Assembly (NCBI RefSeq): GCF_902506605.1
Contig: NZ_LR733979.1
Location: 517,064 to 581,063, forward strand
Direction of reading: 5' to 3'
Source of the DNA: Sphingomonas sp. AX6
GTDB taxonomy: Bacteria; Pseudomonadota; Alphaproteobacteria; Sphingomonadales; Sphingomonadaceae
Length of the DNA: 64,000 nucleotides
Part shown: positions 20,272-29,048 of the stretch, in pieces
How positions within the stretch are numbered: position 1 is the stretch's first letter
Layout: each line of letters starts with the position of its first letter
Program-made: the position numbers and the translations under genes
Notes under the pieces: model-generated
The model's input: the letters and a program-made list of their open reading frames with translations, nothing else
What the model was told of the DNA's origin: nothing
Database searches by the model: none

Positions 20272-21846
20272 CTAGCTTGCCGGGCGCACCGCGGCAATCC
20301 GCCGCGACAGCCAGATCACCGGGCCAAGCGCGAGCGCGACGACGATCAGCGACGGCAACCCCGCCTGCCCCAGCCGCTCGTCCAGCGCATAATTATTGGC
20401 GATCACCGCCAGCGTGTCGAAATTGAACGGCCGCAGGATCAGCGTCGCGGGCAATTCCTTGACGATGTCGATGAAGACGAGCAGCGCCGCCGTCAGCACC
20501 GCACCGCGCGCCAGCGGCAGGTCGACCGCAATCGCGCCGCCAACCGGCCCCTTGCCCAGCATCCGCGCGGCATGGCGGGTGGAAGGCGCAATCCTCTCCA
20601 GTCCGGCCTCGATCGGCTCCAGCGCCGCCGCCATCAGCCGCGCCGCATAGGCGAGGAGGAGCAGCGCGACGCCGATGACGATGCCCGACGACATGATCCC
20701 CGCGTTCCACAGGAGCGAGGCGGGGACCAACAGCCCGATCGCCATCACCGCGCCGGGCGTCGCATAACCAAGGCTGGCGAGGCGGAGCAATGTGGGGCGG
20801 CCCCTGCCCCCCATCGCCAGCAGCGTCGCGAGCAGCACGGTGAGCGCGGCGCCACTCAGGCCCAGCGCAAGGCTGCGAGTGGCGGCGGCGGTCAGGCGCG
20901 GCAAGTCGGGGGTCTGCTCCAGCGCAAGATGCCCAAGCCACGCGGCGGGGAGGAGGAGGCCAAGGATCACGGGAAGCGCGCAAGCCGTGGTGGCAAGCGC
21001 GGCACGGATGCCGGTCAGGCGCGTCACGGCGAGCGGGCGCAGGCGCCCCTTGCCCCCCTCATGCACCTTGCCACGCCGCGCCGATCGCTCGACCCACAAC
21101 AGGAAGAACGCCGCCCCCATCAGCGGCAGCGCCAGCGTCGCCGCGCTCGCGGTCGATCCGAACACCGACCAGGCGCGGACCACGCCCGTGGTCAGCGTCT
21201 GAACGCTAAGATACCGCACCGCCCCGTAATCGGCGAGCGTCTCCATCACCGCCAGCGCCACCCCCGCCGCCAGCGCGGGCCGCGCGACCGGGATCGCGAC
21301 AGCAGCGAGCCCACGCCACCGCGATGCGCCAAGCGTGCGGCTGGCATCCATCAAATCCGCCGACTGCATCAAAAACGCCGCGCGCATCGCGAGATAGACA
21401 TAAGGGTAAAAGGCGAGGCCAAGGACGAACGCCGCACCGGGAATCGACCGGATCGACCACATCGGATTGATGCCGAAATCCTCGCGCAACCACATGCGCA
21501 ACCCGCCGCCCACGTCGAGCAAATCGGCATAGGCATAGGCGAGCGCGAAGCCCGGCACCGCGAGCGGCAGGACCAGTGCCCAGGTCAGAACGCGTCTGCC
21601 CGGAAAGGCGTACATCACCGTCAGCCACGCAGTCGCGGTGCCGATCACCGCGACCAGCACGCCGACAACGACTGCAAGAAACGCCGAAGTCGCGGCATAG
21701 CGCCACAACTCGCTCGCCGCGATGTCCGCGCGCTCGGCGCCGAGGGCGGCGTAGAGGACGCCAATCAGCGGTGCGGCGGCGAGCAACGCGGCGACCAGCG
21801 CTGCCCAGCCGAGCGGGTTGGGAAGGCGAATTTCCCGGAACATCAA
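20272..21846 (-). CDS. fbpB: Iron(III) ABC transporter permease, fused double-domain type
   Basis: The 524-residue protein is almost entirely hydrophobic, with about twelve predicted transmembrane helices in two homologous halves. Each half has an EAA-type loop that contacts the ATPase (DASRTLGASRWRGLAAVAIP in the first, and HAARMLGKGPVGGAIAVDLP in the second). This is the layout of FbpB/ThiP permeases, in which one chain makes the whole channel. It lies between the binding protein and the ATPase on the same strand. The alternatives are thiamine or other oxyanion importers of the same superfamily. Confidence 0.88.
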   Translation of the reverse strand: MMFREIRLPNPLGWAALVAALLAAAPLIGVLYAALGAERADIAASELWRYAATSAFLAVVVGVLVAVIGTATAWLTVMYAFPGRRVLTWALVLPLAVPGFALAYAYADLLDVGGGLRMWLREDFGINPMWSIRSIPGAAFVLGLAFYPYVYLAMRAAFLMQSADLMDASRTLGASRWRGLAAVAIPVARPALAAGVALAVMETLADYGAVRYLSVQTLTTGVVRAWSVFGSTASAATLALPLMGAAFFLLWVERSARRGKVHEGGKGRLRPLAVTRLTGIRAALATTACALPVILGLLLPAAWLGHLALEQTPDLPRLTAAATRSLALGLSGAALTVLLATLLAMGGRGRPTLLRLASLGYATPGAVMAIGLLVPASLLWNAGIMSSGIVIGVALLLLAYAARLMAAALEPIEAGLERIAPSTRHAARMLGKGPVGGAIAVDLPLARGAVLTAALLVFIDIVKELPATLILRPFNFDTLAVIANNYALDERLGQAGLPSLIVVALALGPVIWLSRRIAAVRPAS

Positions 21847-21853
21847 ACCAAAC

Positions 21854-21959
21854 CCGTTCGCATTGAGCTTGCCGAAATGCTGTCCCTTCTTCGAGCCGAG
21901 AAGGACAGTGGTTGAGACTTCGTCCCGCCCCTCGGGTCGATAAGCTCAGCACGAACGGG
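21854..21959. repeat. Inverted repeat, family F copy 1, between fbpA and fbpB
   Basis: The left arm CCCGTTCGCATTGAGCTTGC and the right arm ending AAGCTCAGCACGAACGGG are complementary at their ends, with a partly self-complementary centre (TCCCTTCTTCGAGCCGAGAA). The same family appears inside the kynureninase-like gene and at 52819-52923. Confidence 0.85.
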
Positions 21960-22052
21960 GATAGGGAAACCCAGATTGATTATCGACTGCACCCAGTTCG
22001 CTCCGCCGCCCGCAATTCCTATCCGGAACACAGGCAGCGGTAGCAACCCAAA

Positions 22053-23117
22053 TCACCGCCAGCCCGCCGCGCTCATGATCTTTTGCGCCTCTGCCTGACG
22101 CCGCGCGAAGTTCGCGACCGGCATCGGGTGCGGCTGGAACCCGGTATAGCTTGCGACCGGCGGCGGCGCGGTCACGGTCGGGCTGGCGGGATATTCGTTG
22201 TTGTTGGCCGAGATATATTCCTGCGTCGAAGGCTCGGTGAAGAATTCGAGCAGACGCACCGCATTGTCGCGATTGGGTGCATTGGCCGCGACCCCGCCGC
22301 CCGAGATGTTTACATGGCTGCCCTGCCCGTCGAGCGACGGGAAGCCGAGCTGAACCTTCTCGGTCATCGCGCGGTCGGCGGCATCCTCGCCGCTCGCCAT
22401 GCGGATGTAATAATAGCTGTTGGTCAGCGCGATTTCGCAGACGCCCGCGTTCACAGCGCGGATCTGGTCGCGGTCGCCGCCTTCGGGTGGGCGCGCCATG
22501 TTGGCGACGATACCTTCTGCCCATTGTTGCGTCTTCTCCGGCCCCCACGCCTCGATCAGGGCACCGACCAGCGACAGATTGTAGATATTGTCGGCGGACC
22601 GCACGCACAGGCGATTGCGGAAGCGGGGCGATGCGAGCTGTTCGTAGGTTTCGACCTCGTCCTCGCGAACGCGGTTGCTGTCATAGGCGACGACGCGCGC
22701 GCGGCGCATGAAGCCTGCCCACAGCCCAGACGGCTCGCGCAGGTTAGCCGGGATGCGTTGCTCGATCGTTTCCGAGCGCACCGGCTGGAACAGCCCGGCC
22801 TGTTCGGCACGGTGGAGCGCGCCTGCGTCGGCGGTGATGAACAGATCGGCCGGGCTCTGTGCGCCCTCGCTGCGCATCCGCGCGATCAGCTCGTCTGCAT
22901 TGCCCTCGATCAGGTTGATGCGGATGCCGGTTTCCTGGGTGAACCGCTCGTACAGCGCATTGTCGCTGTCATAGTGCCGCGCGCTGTAGAGGTTGACGAC
23001 CTGCTCGCCCGCCGCGGCGTTGCTGCCGTTCGCCGCCTCGTCGCCGGAGGAACAGGCGGCGAGCGCGACGCTGGACGCGAGGGCGAGCAGAAGCGTGCGG
23101 GATACGGCGAAGGTCAT
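22053..23117 (-). CDS. fbpA: Iron(III) ABC transporter substrate-binding lipoprotein
   Basis: The 354-residue protein has a lipoprotein signal ending in ALAACSSGD and then the typical start of ferric-binding proteins, VVNLYSARHYDSDNALYERF. The C-terminal half contains ALTNSYYYIRMASGE, where the paired tyrosines are the usual Fe(III) ligands. It delivers iron to the permease and ATPase encoded downstream. The start at 23117 is preceded by nine consecutive G on the plus strand (C on the coding strand) and then GGAG. A perfect dyad 48 bases upstream suggests iron-dependent repression. Confidence 0.9.
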   Translation of the reverse strand: MTFAVSRTLLLALASSVALAACSSGDEAANGSNAAAGEQVVNLYSARHYDSDNALYERFTQETGIRINLIEGNADELIARMRSEGAQSPADLFITADAGALHRAEQAGLFQPVRSETIEQRIPANLREPSGLWAGFMRRARVVAYDSNRVREDEVETYEQLASPRFRNRLCVRSADNIYNLSLVGALIEAWGPEKTQQWAEGIVANMARPPEGGDRDQIRAVNAGVCEIALTNSYYYIRMASGEDAADRAMTEKVQLGFPSLDGQGSHVNISGGGVAANAPNRDNAVRLLEFFTEPSTQEYISANNNEYPASPTVTAPPPVASYTGFQPHPMPVANFARRQAEAQKIMSAAGWR

Positions 23118-23119
23118 GA

Positions 23120-23128
23120 GGGGGGGGG
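23120..23128 (-). repeat. Homopolymeric G9/C9 tract in the fbpA translation initiation region
   Basis: Nine identical bases lie between the GGAG ribosome-binding site and the fbpA ATG. A change in tract length would alter the spacing and thus translation. It may also be a simple sequence accident. Confidence 0.5.
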
Positions 23129-23164
23129 CTCCGATGTGATCGTTCGTTGCGAGCGTCCTACTGG

Positions 23165-23185
23165 TGTTGCGAGTAATTCGCAACA
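23165..23185 (-). promoter_or_regulatory. Fur-like operator upstream of fbpA
   Basis: TGTTGCGA and TCGCAACA form a perfect 8-bp dyad around GTAAT, 48 bases upstream of the fbpA start and just after the blh stop codon. The TTGCGA-type half-site is of the style seen in front of iron genes in this class. A related imperfect copy lies ahead of the siderophore receptor gene. Assigning it to Fur is inference. Confidence 0.65.
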
Positions 23186-23190
23186 GTCCT

Positions 23191-24069
23191 TCATTCGAAA
23201 ACCGCCTGCTTCGCCTTTACCGGAATCTTCAGATAGCGAACGCCGTTTGCCTCCGCGAACGGAAAGCGACCCGCGCGGATGTTCACCTGGATCGACGGGA
23301 GCAGCAATTTCGGCGCGGACAGTGTCGCATCGCGCGCCTCGCGCATCGCGACGAAGTCGTCCTCGCTCACCCCGTCACGGACATGGACGCTTGCATCGCG
23401 CTGGGCGCCGACTGTGGTTTCCCACGCATAGTCTTCGCGGCCCGCTGCCTTGTAATCATGACACAGGAAAATGCGGGTCTCGCGCGGCAGTTCGAGCAAT
23501 TTGCGGATCGAACGATAGAGCTGGCGCGCATCGCCACCGGGGAAATCGGCGCGCGCGGTGCCGTAGTCGGGCATGAACAATGTGTCGCCGACGAACAGCG
23601 CGTCGCCGATCCGGTAACTGACATCGGCGGGCGTGTGGCCGGGGGTATGGATCACCTCCACCTCCAGGCTGCCGATGGAGAAGCGTTCGCCATCCGCGAA
23701 CAGCCGGTCGAAATCGCTGCCGTCGGTTTTCAGATCGTCGGCGGCGAAGACCGGGCGGAAGATTTTCTGCACGTCGCGAATATGCTCGCCGATGCCGATC
23801 GCAGCCCCGGTCTTCGCCTTGATATAGGACGCTGCGGACAGATGATCGGCATGGGCGTGCGTTTCCAGCACCAGTGTCACGCGAAGCCCGCGCGCCTCGA
23901 CCGCGGCCAGCATCCCGTCGGCGGAGGCGGTATCCACCTCCCCGCTCGCGGCATCGTAGTCGAGGACCGGATCGATCATGGCGGCGTCGCGAGTATCGGG
24001 ATCGAAGACCAGATAGCTGACCGTGTTGGTCGCCTCATCGAAAAATGCGGTGATGTCGGGGGGCGTCAT
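23191..24069 (-). CDS. blh: Metallo-beta-lactamase-fold persulfide dioxygenase-like protein (Blh type)
   Basis: The 292-residue protein carries the MBL metal motif THAHADH plus HTPGHTPADVSY and a downstream FLCHDY, as in ETHE1/Blh-type enzymes that oxidise glutathione persulfide to sulfite. A GGAG sits six bases before the ATG at 24069 (an in-frame ATG at 24081 is the alternative). It is divergent from a BigR/SqrR-like repressor gene, with a rhodanese and a TauE/SafE exporter beyond, which matches the known bigR-blh arrangement for sulfide handling. The catalytic dioxygenase activity is by family analogy. Confidence 0.88.
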   Translation of the reverse strand: MTPPDITAFFDEATNTVSYLVFDPDTRDAAMIDPVLDYDAASGEVDTASADGMLAAVEARGLRVTLVLETHAHADHLSAASYIKAKTGAAIGIGEHIRDVQKIFRPVFAADDLKTDGSDFDRLFADGERFSIGSLEVEVIHTPGHTPADVSYRIGDALFVGDTLFMPDYGTARADFPGGDARQLYRSIRKLLELPRETRIFLCHDYKAAGREDYAWETTVGAQRDASVHVRDGVSEDDFVAMREARDATLSAPKLLLPSIQVNIRAGRFPFAEANGVRYLKIPVKAKQAVFE

Positions 24070-24089
24070 GATTTTCTCCATCGTGTCGC

Positions 24090-24123
24090 TTGACAATATA
24101 TTAGCATTCTCTAAATTAGCAAT
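24090..24123. promoter_or_regulatory. Overlapping divergent promoters of blh and the BigR-type gene
   Basis: On the plus strand, TTGACA (24090-24095), a 16-bp spacer and TAAATT (24112-24117) face the regulator. On the minus strand, TTGCTA (24121-24116), a 16-bp spacer and TATATT face blh. Both use the same AT-rich 34 bp, which also contains the direct repeat TTAGCATT/TTAGCAAT at 24101 and 24116. One bound repressor could block both promoters. Confidence 0.7.
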
Positions 24124-24143
24124 AGCTGATGTAGAGGAAACCA

Positions 24144-24470
24144 ATGCCCAGCCTGCCCGACATGAAAGCATTCGAAGCCAAGGCCGGTGAAGTCGCCGAG
24201 GTGCTGAAACTGCTCGGCAACCAGCGACGACTGATGCTGCTGTGCAAGCTGGTGGAACTGCGCCGTGCGCGGGTCGGCGATCTGGCGGAGGCCGTCGGCC
24301 TGTCGCAATCGGCGCTGTCGCAGCATCTGGCGAAGATGCGCGAAGAGGGCCTGGTGGCGTTCGACCGCGAGGCCCAGACTTTGTGGTATCGCATCGCCGA
24401 TCCGCGCATCGCGGACCTGCTCGACACCCTCTACGCCCTTTATTGTTTGCCCGAAGGACAAGAGTCATGA
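24144..24470 (+). CDS. bigR: ArsR-family persulfide-sensing repressor, BigR/SqrR type
   Basis: The 108-residue protein is a compact ArsR winged helix with the recognition helix around [21 protein letters not shown]. It has only two cysteines, Cys34 (MLLCKL) and Cys101 (LYCLPE), spaced 67 apart. BigR and SqrR sense persulfide through two cysteines at nearly this spacing that form a tetrasulfide link, so the redox mechanism is plausible here. A GAGGAAA site precedes the ATG. Its stop overlaps the rhodanese start (ATGA), so the two are translationally coupled. Confidence 0.85.
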   Translation: MPSLPDMKAFEAKAGEVAEVLKLLGNQRRLMLLCKLVELRRARVGDLAEAVGLSQSALSQHLAKMREEGLVAFDREAQTLWYRIADPRIADLLDTLYALYCLPEGQES

Positions 24471-24982
24471 AGACGATTTCCCCCCGCGATGCCCAGCGCC
24501 TGATCGCCAGCGGAGCGGCGCGGCTGGTCGATATTCGCGGTGCCGACGAATATGCCCGCGCACATATTGCAGGCGCGAACCATGTGCCGCTGGATGCGAT
24601 GACCAAAGTCGATCGCGGCGGCGCGCAGGTCGTGATCTTTCATTGCAAGTCGGGGATGCGCACCGCCGCCAATGCCGATCGGCTGAGCGACGCCGCGAAC
24701 TGCGAAGCGTTCGTGCTGGAAGGCGGCATCGACGGCTGGCGCGCGGCCGGGCTGCCGGTAGCGGAGGATAAGTCGCAGCCGATTGAGATCATGCGCCAGG
24801 TTCAAATCACCGCGGGAATGCTGGTGCTGGTGGGCGTGCTGCTCGGCTGGCTCGTCGCGCCCGCCTTCTTCGCGCTGTCGGCATTCGTCGGTGCAGGGCT
24901 GACCTTTGCCGGGATCAGCGGCTGGTGCGGGATGGCGAAGCTGCTGGGGGCAATGCCCTGGAACCGGCGCGCGGCGGCCTAA
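24467..24982 (+). CDS. Membrane-anchored rhodanese (YgaP-like: rhodanese plus DUF2892 membrane hairpin)
   Basis: The 171-residue protein has an N-terminal single-domain rhodanese (about 1-100) with the active loop HCKSGMR, whose Cys60 would carry the persulfide. It is followed by two transmembrane helices ([20 protein letters not shown] and [19 protein letters not shown]). This layout matches YgaP. It likely moves sulfane sulfur at the inner membrane between the sulfide-oxidising enzymes. It overlaps the regulator gene by four bases and precedes the TauE/SafE gene. Confidence 0.88.
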   Translation: MKTISPRDAQRLIASGAARLVDIRGADEYARAHIAGANHVPLDAMTKVDRGGAQVVIFHCKSGMRTAANADRLSDAANCEAFVLEGGIDGWRAAGLPVAEDKSQPIEIMRQVQITAGMLVLVGVLLGWLVAPAFFALSAFVGAGLTFAGISGWCGMAKLLGAMPWNRRAAA

Positions 24983-25029
24983 ACGAAACGGCTGCGCAGC
25001 GGGGTAACGGCTCGATAAGCCCCTGCCCC

Positions 25030-25105
25030 CGTTCGTTTCGAGCGAAGTCGAGAAACGTTATCCAAGCGTTCGTGTCACGTTTCTCGACGTTGCTCGAAAC
25101 GAACG
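25030..25105. repeat. Inverted repeat, family E copy 2
   Basis: The arms 25030-25057 (CGTTCGTTTCGAGCGAAGTC...) and 25078-25105 (ending GCTCGAAACGAACG) pair over about 28 nt with few mismatches. The element lies between the rhodanese and the sulfite exporter genes and would be transcribed if they share a message. Confidence 0.85.
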
Positions 25106-25150
25106 GGTCGGGCGGGATGAACACTTCAAATCCGAAAAGGATCGATCGTC

Positions 25151-25933
25151 ATGGGCGGCGAAACGCTGTTGCTCGCATTGATGTCCGGCGCGCTGATCGG
25201 CCTGGTTCTGGGGCTGGTCGGCGGGGGCGGATCGATTCTCGCGGTGCCACTGATCGTGCACGTCGTCGGCACCGGATCGCCGCATCTGGCGATCGGAACG
25301 GCGGCGATCGCGGTGGCGCTCAACGCATCCGCATCGCTTGTCGGCCATTGGCGCGCGGGCACCGTCAAATGGCGATGCGCGGGCGTGTTCGCGCTGGCGG
25401 GGGTCATCGGCGCGGCGATCGGCGCGGAAATCGGCAAGGCGATCGGCGGGCAAGCCTTGCTCGGACTGTTCGGACTGCTGATGATCGGGGTCGGACTGTC
25501 GATGCTGCGCAGGCGGCGCGGCGAGCCCAAACCCGATGTGCGCCTGACACGCGACAGCGCGCGCCAATTGTTGCCGCGCCTGATCCCGATCGGTGGCGGC
25601 GTCGGGCTGATGGCCGGGTTCTTCGGTATCGGCGGCGGCTTTCTGATCGTGCCGGGGCTAATGCTGGCGACCGCGATGCCGCTGGCCAACGCGATCGGCA
25701 CCTCGCTGGTCGCGGTCACCGCGCTGGGCGCGACGACGGCGACGTCCTATGCGTTGTCGGGACTGGTCGATTGGACGCTCGCCGGGGTGCTGGTGGCGGG
25801 TGGCATCGTCGGCGCGGGTCTGGGGATCGCGCTCGGCAAGCGGCTCACGGCGCACAAGCGCGCGATGGAGGTCGGCTTTGCGGCGGTGGTGGTGCTGGTC
25901 GGGGTTTATGTGGTTTGGGGTGCGGTGTGGTGA
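25151..25933 (+). CDS. TauE/SafE family sulfite/anion exporter
   Basis: The 260-residue integral membrane protein has the paired glycine-rich motifs of the family, GLVLGLVGGGGSILAVPLIV near the N-terminus and GFFGIGGGFLIVPGLMLAT in the second half, and seven to eight hydrophobic helices. In BigR-type operons such a permease exports the sulfite made by Blh. Its place after the regulator and rhodanese supports that role, though family members also move sulfoacetate and other anions. An AAAGGA lies before the ATG. Confidence 0.85.
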   Translation: MGGETLLLALMSGALIGLVLGLVGGGGSILAVPLIVHVVGTGSPHLAIGTAAIAVALNASASLVGHWRAGTVKWRCAGVFALAGVIGAAIGAEIGKAIGGQALLGLFGLLMIGVGLSMLRRRRGEPKPDVRLTRDSARQLLPRLIPIGGGVGLMAGFFGIGGGFLIVPGLMLATAMPLANAIGTSLVAVTALGATTATSYALSGLVDWTLAGVLVAGGIVGAGLGIALGKRLTAHKRAMEVGFAAVVVLVGVYVVWGAVW

Positions 25934-25960
25934 GCGAAGGCTGGGCTAAGGCCGCTCCGC

Positions 25961-26317
25961 TTAAAGTCCCTTTTCGCGCCGCGAACGGATCGCCAATTTA
26001 TGGATAAGCGCATCGGGAATTGGATTGTTGACCGTGAACGTCACGCCGGTCTTGGTTGATTTGAGCTTCAATGCGGCGATTTCGTCGGCATGGGCGGCGA
26101 TCGCCTCGGGATCGACATAGAGGCCACATTGCTTGCTGAAGGCTGCATAGCCCGCGACGATCGCCTCTCCGATCTGGAAGCCGGGCAGGTCGTATTTGAT
26201 GACTTCTGCGGCATCCGGCAGGGCGTGCGATAGCTGTGCGCGCATTCGGCTCAAGATGGCGCGAAACTGCTCCGGGACTGCGGCGATGTAGGTGTCGTGG
26301 GTTGGGTTCGTTGCCAT
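25961..26317 (-). CDS. DUF1801 / YdhG-type small protein
   Basis: The 118-residue protein contains the family landmarks HDTYIAAVPEQFRAILSRMR, EVIKYDLPGFQIGEAIVAGY and GVTFTVNNPIPDALIHKL. DUF1801 proteins have a small alpha-beta fold that has been compared to frataxin-like iron chaperones, but their role is not settled. The start was set at MATNPTHD because the upstream 25 in-frame codons look non-coding. It converges on the TauE/SafE gene. Confidence 0.8.
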   Translation of the reverse strand: MATNPTHDTYIAAVPEQFRAILSRMRAQLSHALPDAAEVIKYDLPGFQIGEAIVAGYAAFSKQCGLYVDPEAIAAHADEIAALKLKSTKTGVTFTVNNPIPDALIHKLAIRSRREKGL

Positions 26318-26410
26318 GCGAACAAGGTGCCATTTTTGCGTGCGAGCAGGCAACCGTGCAGGTTGTCGGGTGAACTGCGGCAGCGCCGACACGGGGCGAG
26401 CCCGTGACGT

Positions 26411-26448
26411 CGGTCGGTTCGGCTGACTGCGTAGGTCAGCCGACCGCC
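26411..26448. other. Intergenic hairpin downstream of lepA
   Basis: CGGCTGAC and GTCAGCCG pair around a short loop, with further CGGT/ACCG pairing outside a single bulge. There is no T-run, so a Rho-independent terminator is not supported. It lies in the 184-bp gap between lepA and the DUF1801 gene. Confidence 0.45.
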
Positions 26449-26501
26449 GGCCGGCTCGCGCTGATCCTCGGCTAACGCGCTGCGCGCCTTAGCCTTGGGC
26501 G

Positions 26502-28298
26502 CTACGCGTCGTCGCCCATCCTCAGCGCCGCAATAAACGCCTCCTGCGGAATGCTCACGCTCCCATATTCCCGCATTTTCGCCTTACCCTTTTTCTGCTT
26601 GTCGAGCAGCTTGCGTTTGCGGCTGGCGTCGCCGCCATAGCATTTGGCGGTCACGTCCTTGCGCATCGCGCTGATCGTTTCGCGCGCGACCACACGGCCG
26701 CCGATCGCGGCCTGGATCGGGATTTTGAACAGGTGGCGGGGGATCAGTTCCTTCAGCCGCTCGCACATGCCGCGACCGCGCGTTTCCGCTGTCGCGCGGT
26801 GGACGATCATCGACAGCGCATCGACCGGTTCCTCGTTGACGAGGATGCTCATCTTGACGAGGTCGCCCTCGCGGTGGCCGATCTGTTCGTAATCGAAGCT
26901 GGCATAGCCGCGGCTGATACTCTTCAGCCGGTCGTAAAAATCGAACACGACTTCGTTGAGCGGCAGTTCGTAGGTCACCTGCGCGCGGCCCGCGACATAG
27001 GTCAGGTTCTTCTGGATGCCGCGACGGTCCTGACACAGCTTCAGGATGGGGCCGAGATATTCGTCGGGGACGTAGATGACGGCGTTGATCCACGGCTCGC
27101 TGATCATTGCGATCTTCGTCGGATCGGGCATGTCGGCGGGGTTGTGGAGTTCGATGTGACCGCCGCCGTGCGTCAGTTCGATTTCGTACACCACGCTGGG
27201 CGCGGTGGTGATGAGGTCGAGGTCGTATTCGCGCGTCAGCCGTTCCTGGATAATCTCCAGGTGCAGCAGCCCGAGGAAGCCGCAGCGGAAGCCGAAGCCC
27301 AGTGCCGCCGAGGTTTCCATTTCGAACGAGAAACTGGCGTCGTTCAGCCGCAGCCTGGAAATGCTTTCGCGCAGTTTTTCGAAATCCGCGGCATCGACCG
27401 GGAACAGGCCGCAGAACACCACCGGCTGGACTTCCATGAAGCCCGGCAGCGCCTCTGCCGCGGGGCGTTTGGCGTCGGTGATGGTGTCGCCGACCATCGT
27501 CTGGGCGACTTCCTTGATCTGCGCGGTCATGAACCCGATTTCGCCGGGGCCGAGGTCGGTCAGTTGTTCGATCTTGGGCCGGAAACAGCCGACCCGATCG
27601 ATCAGGTGAGTCGTGCCCGCCTGCATGAATTTGACCTGTTGGCCCTTTTTCAGCGTGCCGTCGATGACGCGGACGAGGATGACGACGCCCAGATACGGGT
27701 CGTACCAGCTATCGACCAGCATCGCCTTTAGCGGCGCATCTGGATCGCCCTTTGGCGGCGGGATGCGCTCGACCACCGCGTCGAGGATTTCCTCGATGCC
27801 GATGCCCGATTTGGCGCTGGCGAGGACCGCGTTCGACGCGTCGATGCCGATCACGTCCTCGATTTCCGCGCGGACCTTTTCGGGTTCGGCGGCGGGAAGG
27901 TCGATCTTGTTGATGACCGGAATGATCTCATGGTCATGCTCGATCGACTGATAGACATTGGCGAGCGTCTGCGCCTCGACGCCCTGCGCCGCGTCCACCA
28001 CCAGCAGCGCGCCTTCGCACGCGGCCAGGCTGCGCGAGACTTCATAGGCGAAGTCGACATGGCCCGGCGTGTCCATCAGATTGAGGACATGGCCCTTCCA
28101 TTCCAGGCGCACGGTCTGCGCCTTGATGGTGATGCCGCGTTCCTTTTCGATGTCCATATTGTCGAGCACCTGCGCCGACATCTCGCGCTCGGTCAGCCCG
28201 CCGGTGCGCTGGATCAGCCGGTCGGCGAGCGTGGATTTGCCGTGGTCGATATGCGCAATGATCGAAAAATTGCGGATCTTGGATTGTTCGGTGGCCAT
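26502..28298 (-). CDS. lepA: Elongation factor 4 (LepA), ribosome back-translocase GTPase
   Basis: At 598 residues it is full length. The GTPase domain shows AHIDHGKST (G1), ERGITIKAQ (G2), DTPGHVDF (G3) and NKIDLP (G4). The unique C-terminal domain is present, with [20 protein letters not shown] and the basic tail [22 protein letters not shown]4 acts on translating ribosomes and affects initiation and back-translocation. It stands alone on the minus strand. The start codon is the ATG of [16 protein letters not shown]; no strong ribosome-binding site is seen. Confidence 0.98.
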   Translation of the reverse strand: MATEQSKIRNFSIIAHIDHGKSTLADRLIQRTGGLTEREMSAQVLDNMDIEKERGITIKAQTVRLEWKGHVLNLMDTPGHVDFAYEVSRSLAACEGALLVVDAAQGVEAQTLANVYQSIEHDHEIIPVINKIDLPAAEPEKVRAEIEDVIGIDASNAVLASAKSGIGIEEILDAVVERIPPPKGDPDAPLKAMLVDSWYDPYLGVVILVRVIDGTLKKGQQVKFMQAGTTHLIDRVGCFRPKIEQLTDLGPGEIGFMTAQIKEVAQTMVGDTITDAKRPAAEALPGFMEVQPVVFCGLFPVDAADFEKLRESISRLRLNDASFSFEMETSAALGFGFRCGFLGLLHLEIIQERLTREYDLDLITTAPSVVYEIELTHGGGHIELHNPADMPDPTKIAMISEPWINAVIYVPDEYLGPILKLCQDRRGIQKNLTYVAGRAQVTYELPLNEVVFDFYDRLKSISRGYASFDYEQIGHREGDLVKMSILVNEEPVDALSMIVHRATAETRGRGMCERLKELIPRHLFKIPIQAAIGGRVVARETISAMRKDVTAKCYGGDASRKRKLLDKQKKGKAKMREYGSVSIPQEAFIAALRMGDDA

Positions 28299-28366
28299 AT
28301 GCGCCGCGCGTTAGCACCGTGCGGGGGACTTGCGAAGGGGGGCCGACACGGGCAGCGTCGCGGGCG

Positions 28367-28846
28367 ATGAAGATGCTGACGATGATCGCCGCGCTTGCCG
28401 CGATGCTGGTGCCCCTGCCTAGCGCGGCGCAGGAGGCCGCACCGCGCTATGTGATGCGCCATCTGGACACGCCGAAGGGCGAGCGCGATCCCGATTTGCT
28501 GCCCGCGGGCGCAGCAAAGGCAAAGGCGCTGGTGACGTGGTTCGAGGGGAAGCCACTCGCCGCGATCTTCGCCACCCCCTATCGCCGGACTCAGCAGACC
28601 GCCGCCCCGATCGCAGCCGCGCGCGGGCTGACGGTGCAAACTTATGATCCCGCGGAAGAAGCTGCGCTGATTGCCCGGGTAAAGACGGTGCCGGGGCCGG
28701 TGCTGATCGTCGGGCACAGCAATACCGTGCCCAACATCGTCGCGGCGCTGGGCGGCGAGCGGCCCGGGGAGTTGGTGCATGAGGATTTCGGCGATGTGTG
28801 GACGGTGACGGCGACCGCGACGATCCGGGAGCGGTTGGGAGAGTAG
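28367..28846 (+). CDS. Exported histidine phosphatase family protein
   Basis: This 159-residue protein begins with a signal peptide (MKMLTMIAALAAMLVPLPSAAQ). It then shows a histidine-phosphatase fold with Arg31-His32 in VMRHLDT and a second His117 in LIVGHSNTVP, the pair used for phospho-histidine catalysis. The canonical RHG is RHL here, a variant found in SixA-like and short secreted members. Export would place it in the periplasm, acting on an unknown phosphoester. It is divergent from lepA and followed by a family A repeat. Confidence 0.8.
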   Translation: MKMLTMIAALAAMLVPLPSAAQEAAPRYVMRHLDTPKGERDPDLLPAGAAKAKALVTWFEGKPLAAIFATPYRRTQQTAAPIAAARGLTVQTYDPAEEAALIARVKTVPGPVLIVGHSNTVPNIVAALGGERPGELVHEDFGDVWTVTATATIRERLGE

Positions 28847-28864
28847 CCTCTGCCCCATACACTC

Positions 28865-28973
28865 CGTCACCCGGACTGGTTCCGGGGTCCACCAAGAGGC
28901 ACCCGATACGGCAAGAGGCTCGAGCGCAGGCGCCCGCGGCTTGGTGGACCCCGGCACTTCGGCCGGGGTGACG
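28865..28973. repeat. Inverted repeat, family A copy 3 (imperfect)
   Basis: The arms from 28865 (CGTCACCCGGACTGGTTCCG) and 28944 (GTGGACCCCGGCACTTCGGC) are related to copies 1 and 2 but no longer match at the arm centres, where they share the ends only. It separates the phosphatase and beta-propeller genes. Confidence 0.8.
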
Positions 28974-29048
28974 ACGTGGGTGGGGCAATGCAATCATTGC
29001 CCCGTGCTGACATCCCGATAGGGTGCGGAAAATTCCTCGGAGAACCCC

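Noticed and set aside
19852..21915. A 687-codon plus-strand frame over the iron permease
   Set aside because: It is full of Arg, Gln and His in simple patterns and crosses two repeat elements, so it is not a gene.
26401..26460. Structured intergenic RNA or riboswitch after lepA
   Set aside because: Only simple hairpins are present, on the downstream side of lepA, with no gene to regulate and no known motif.
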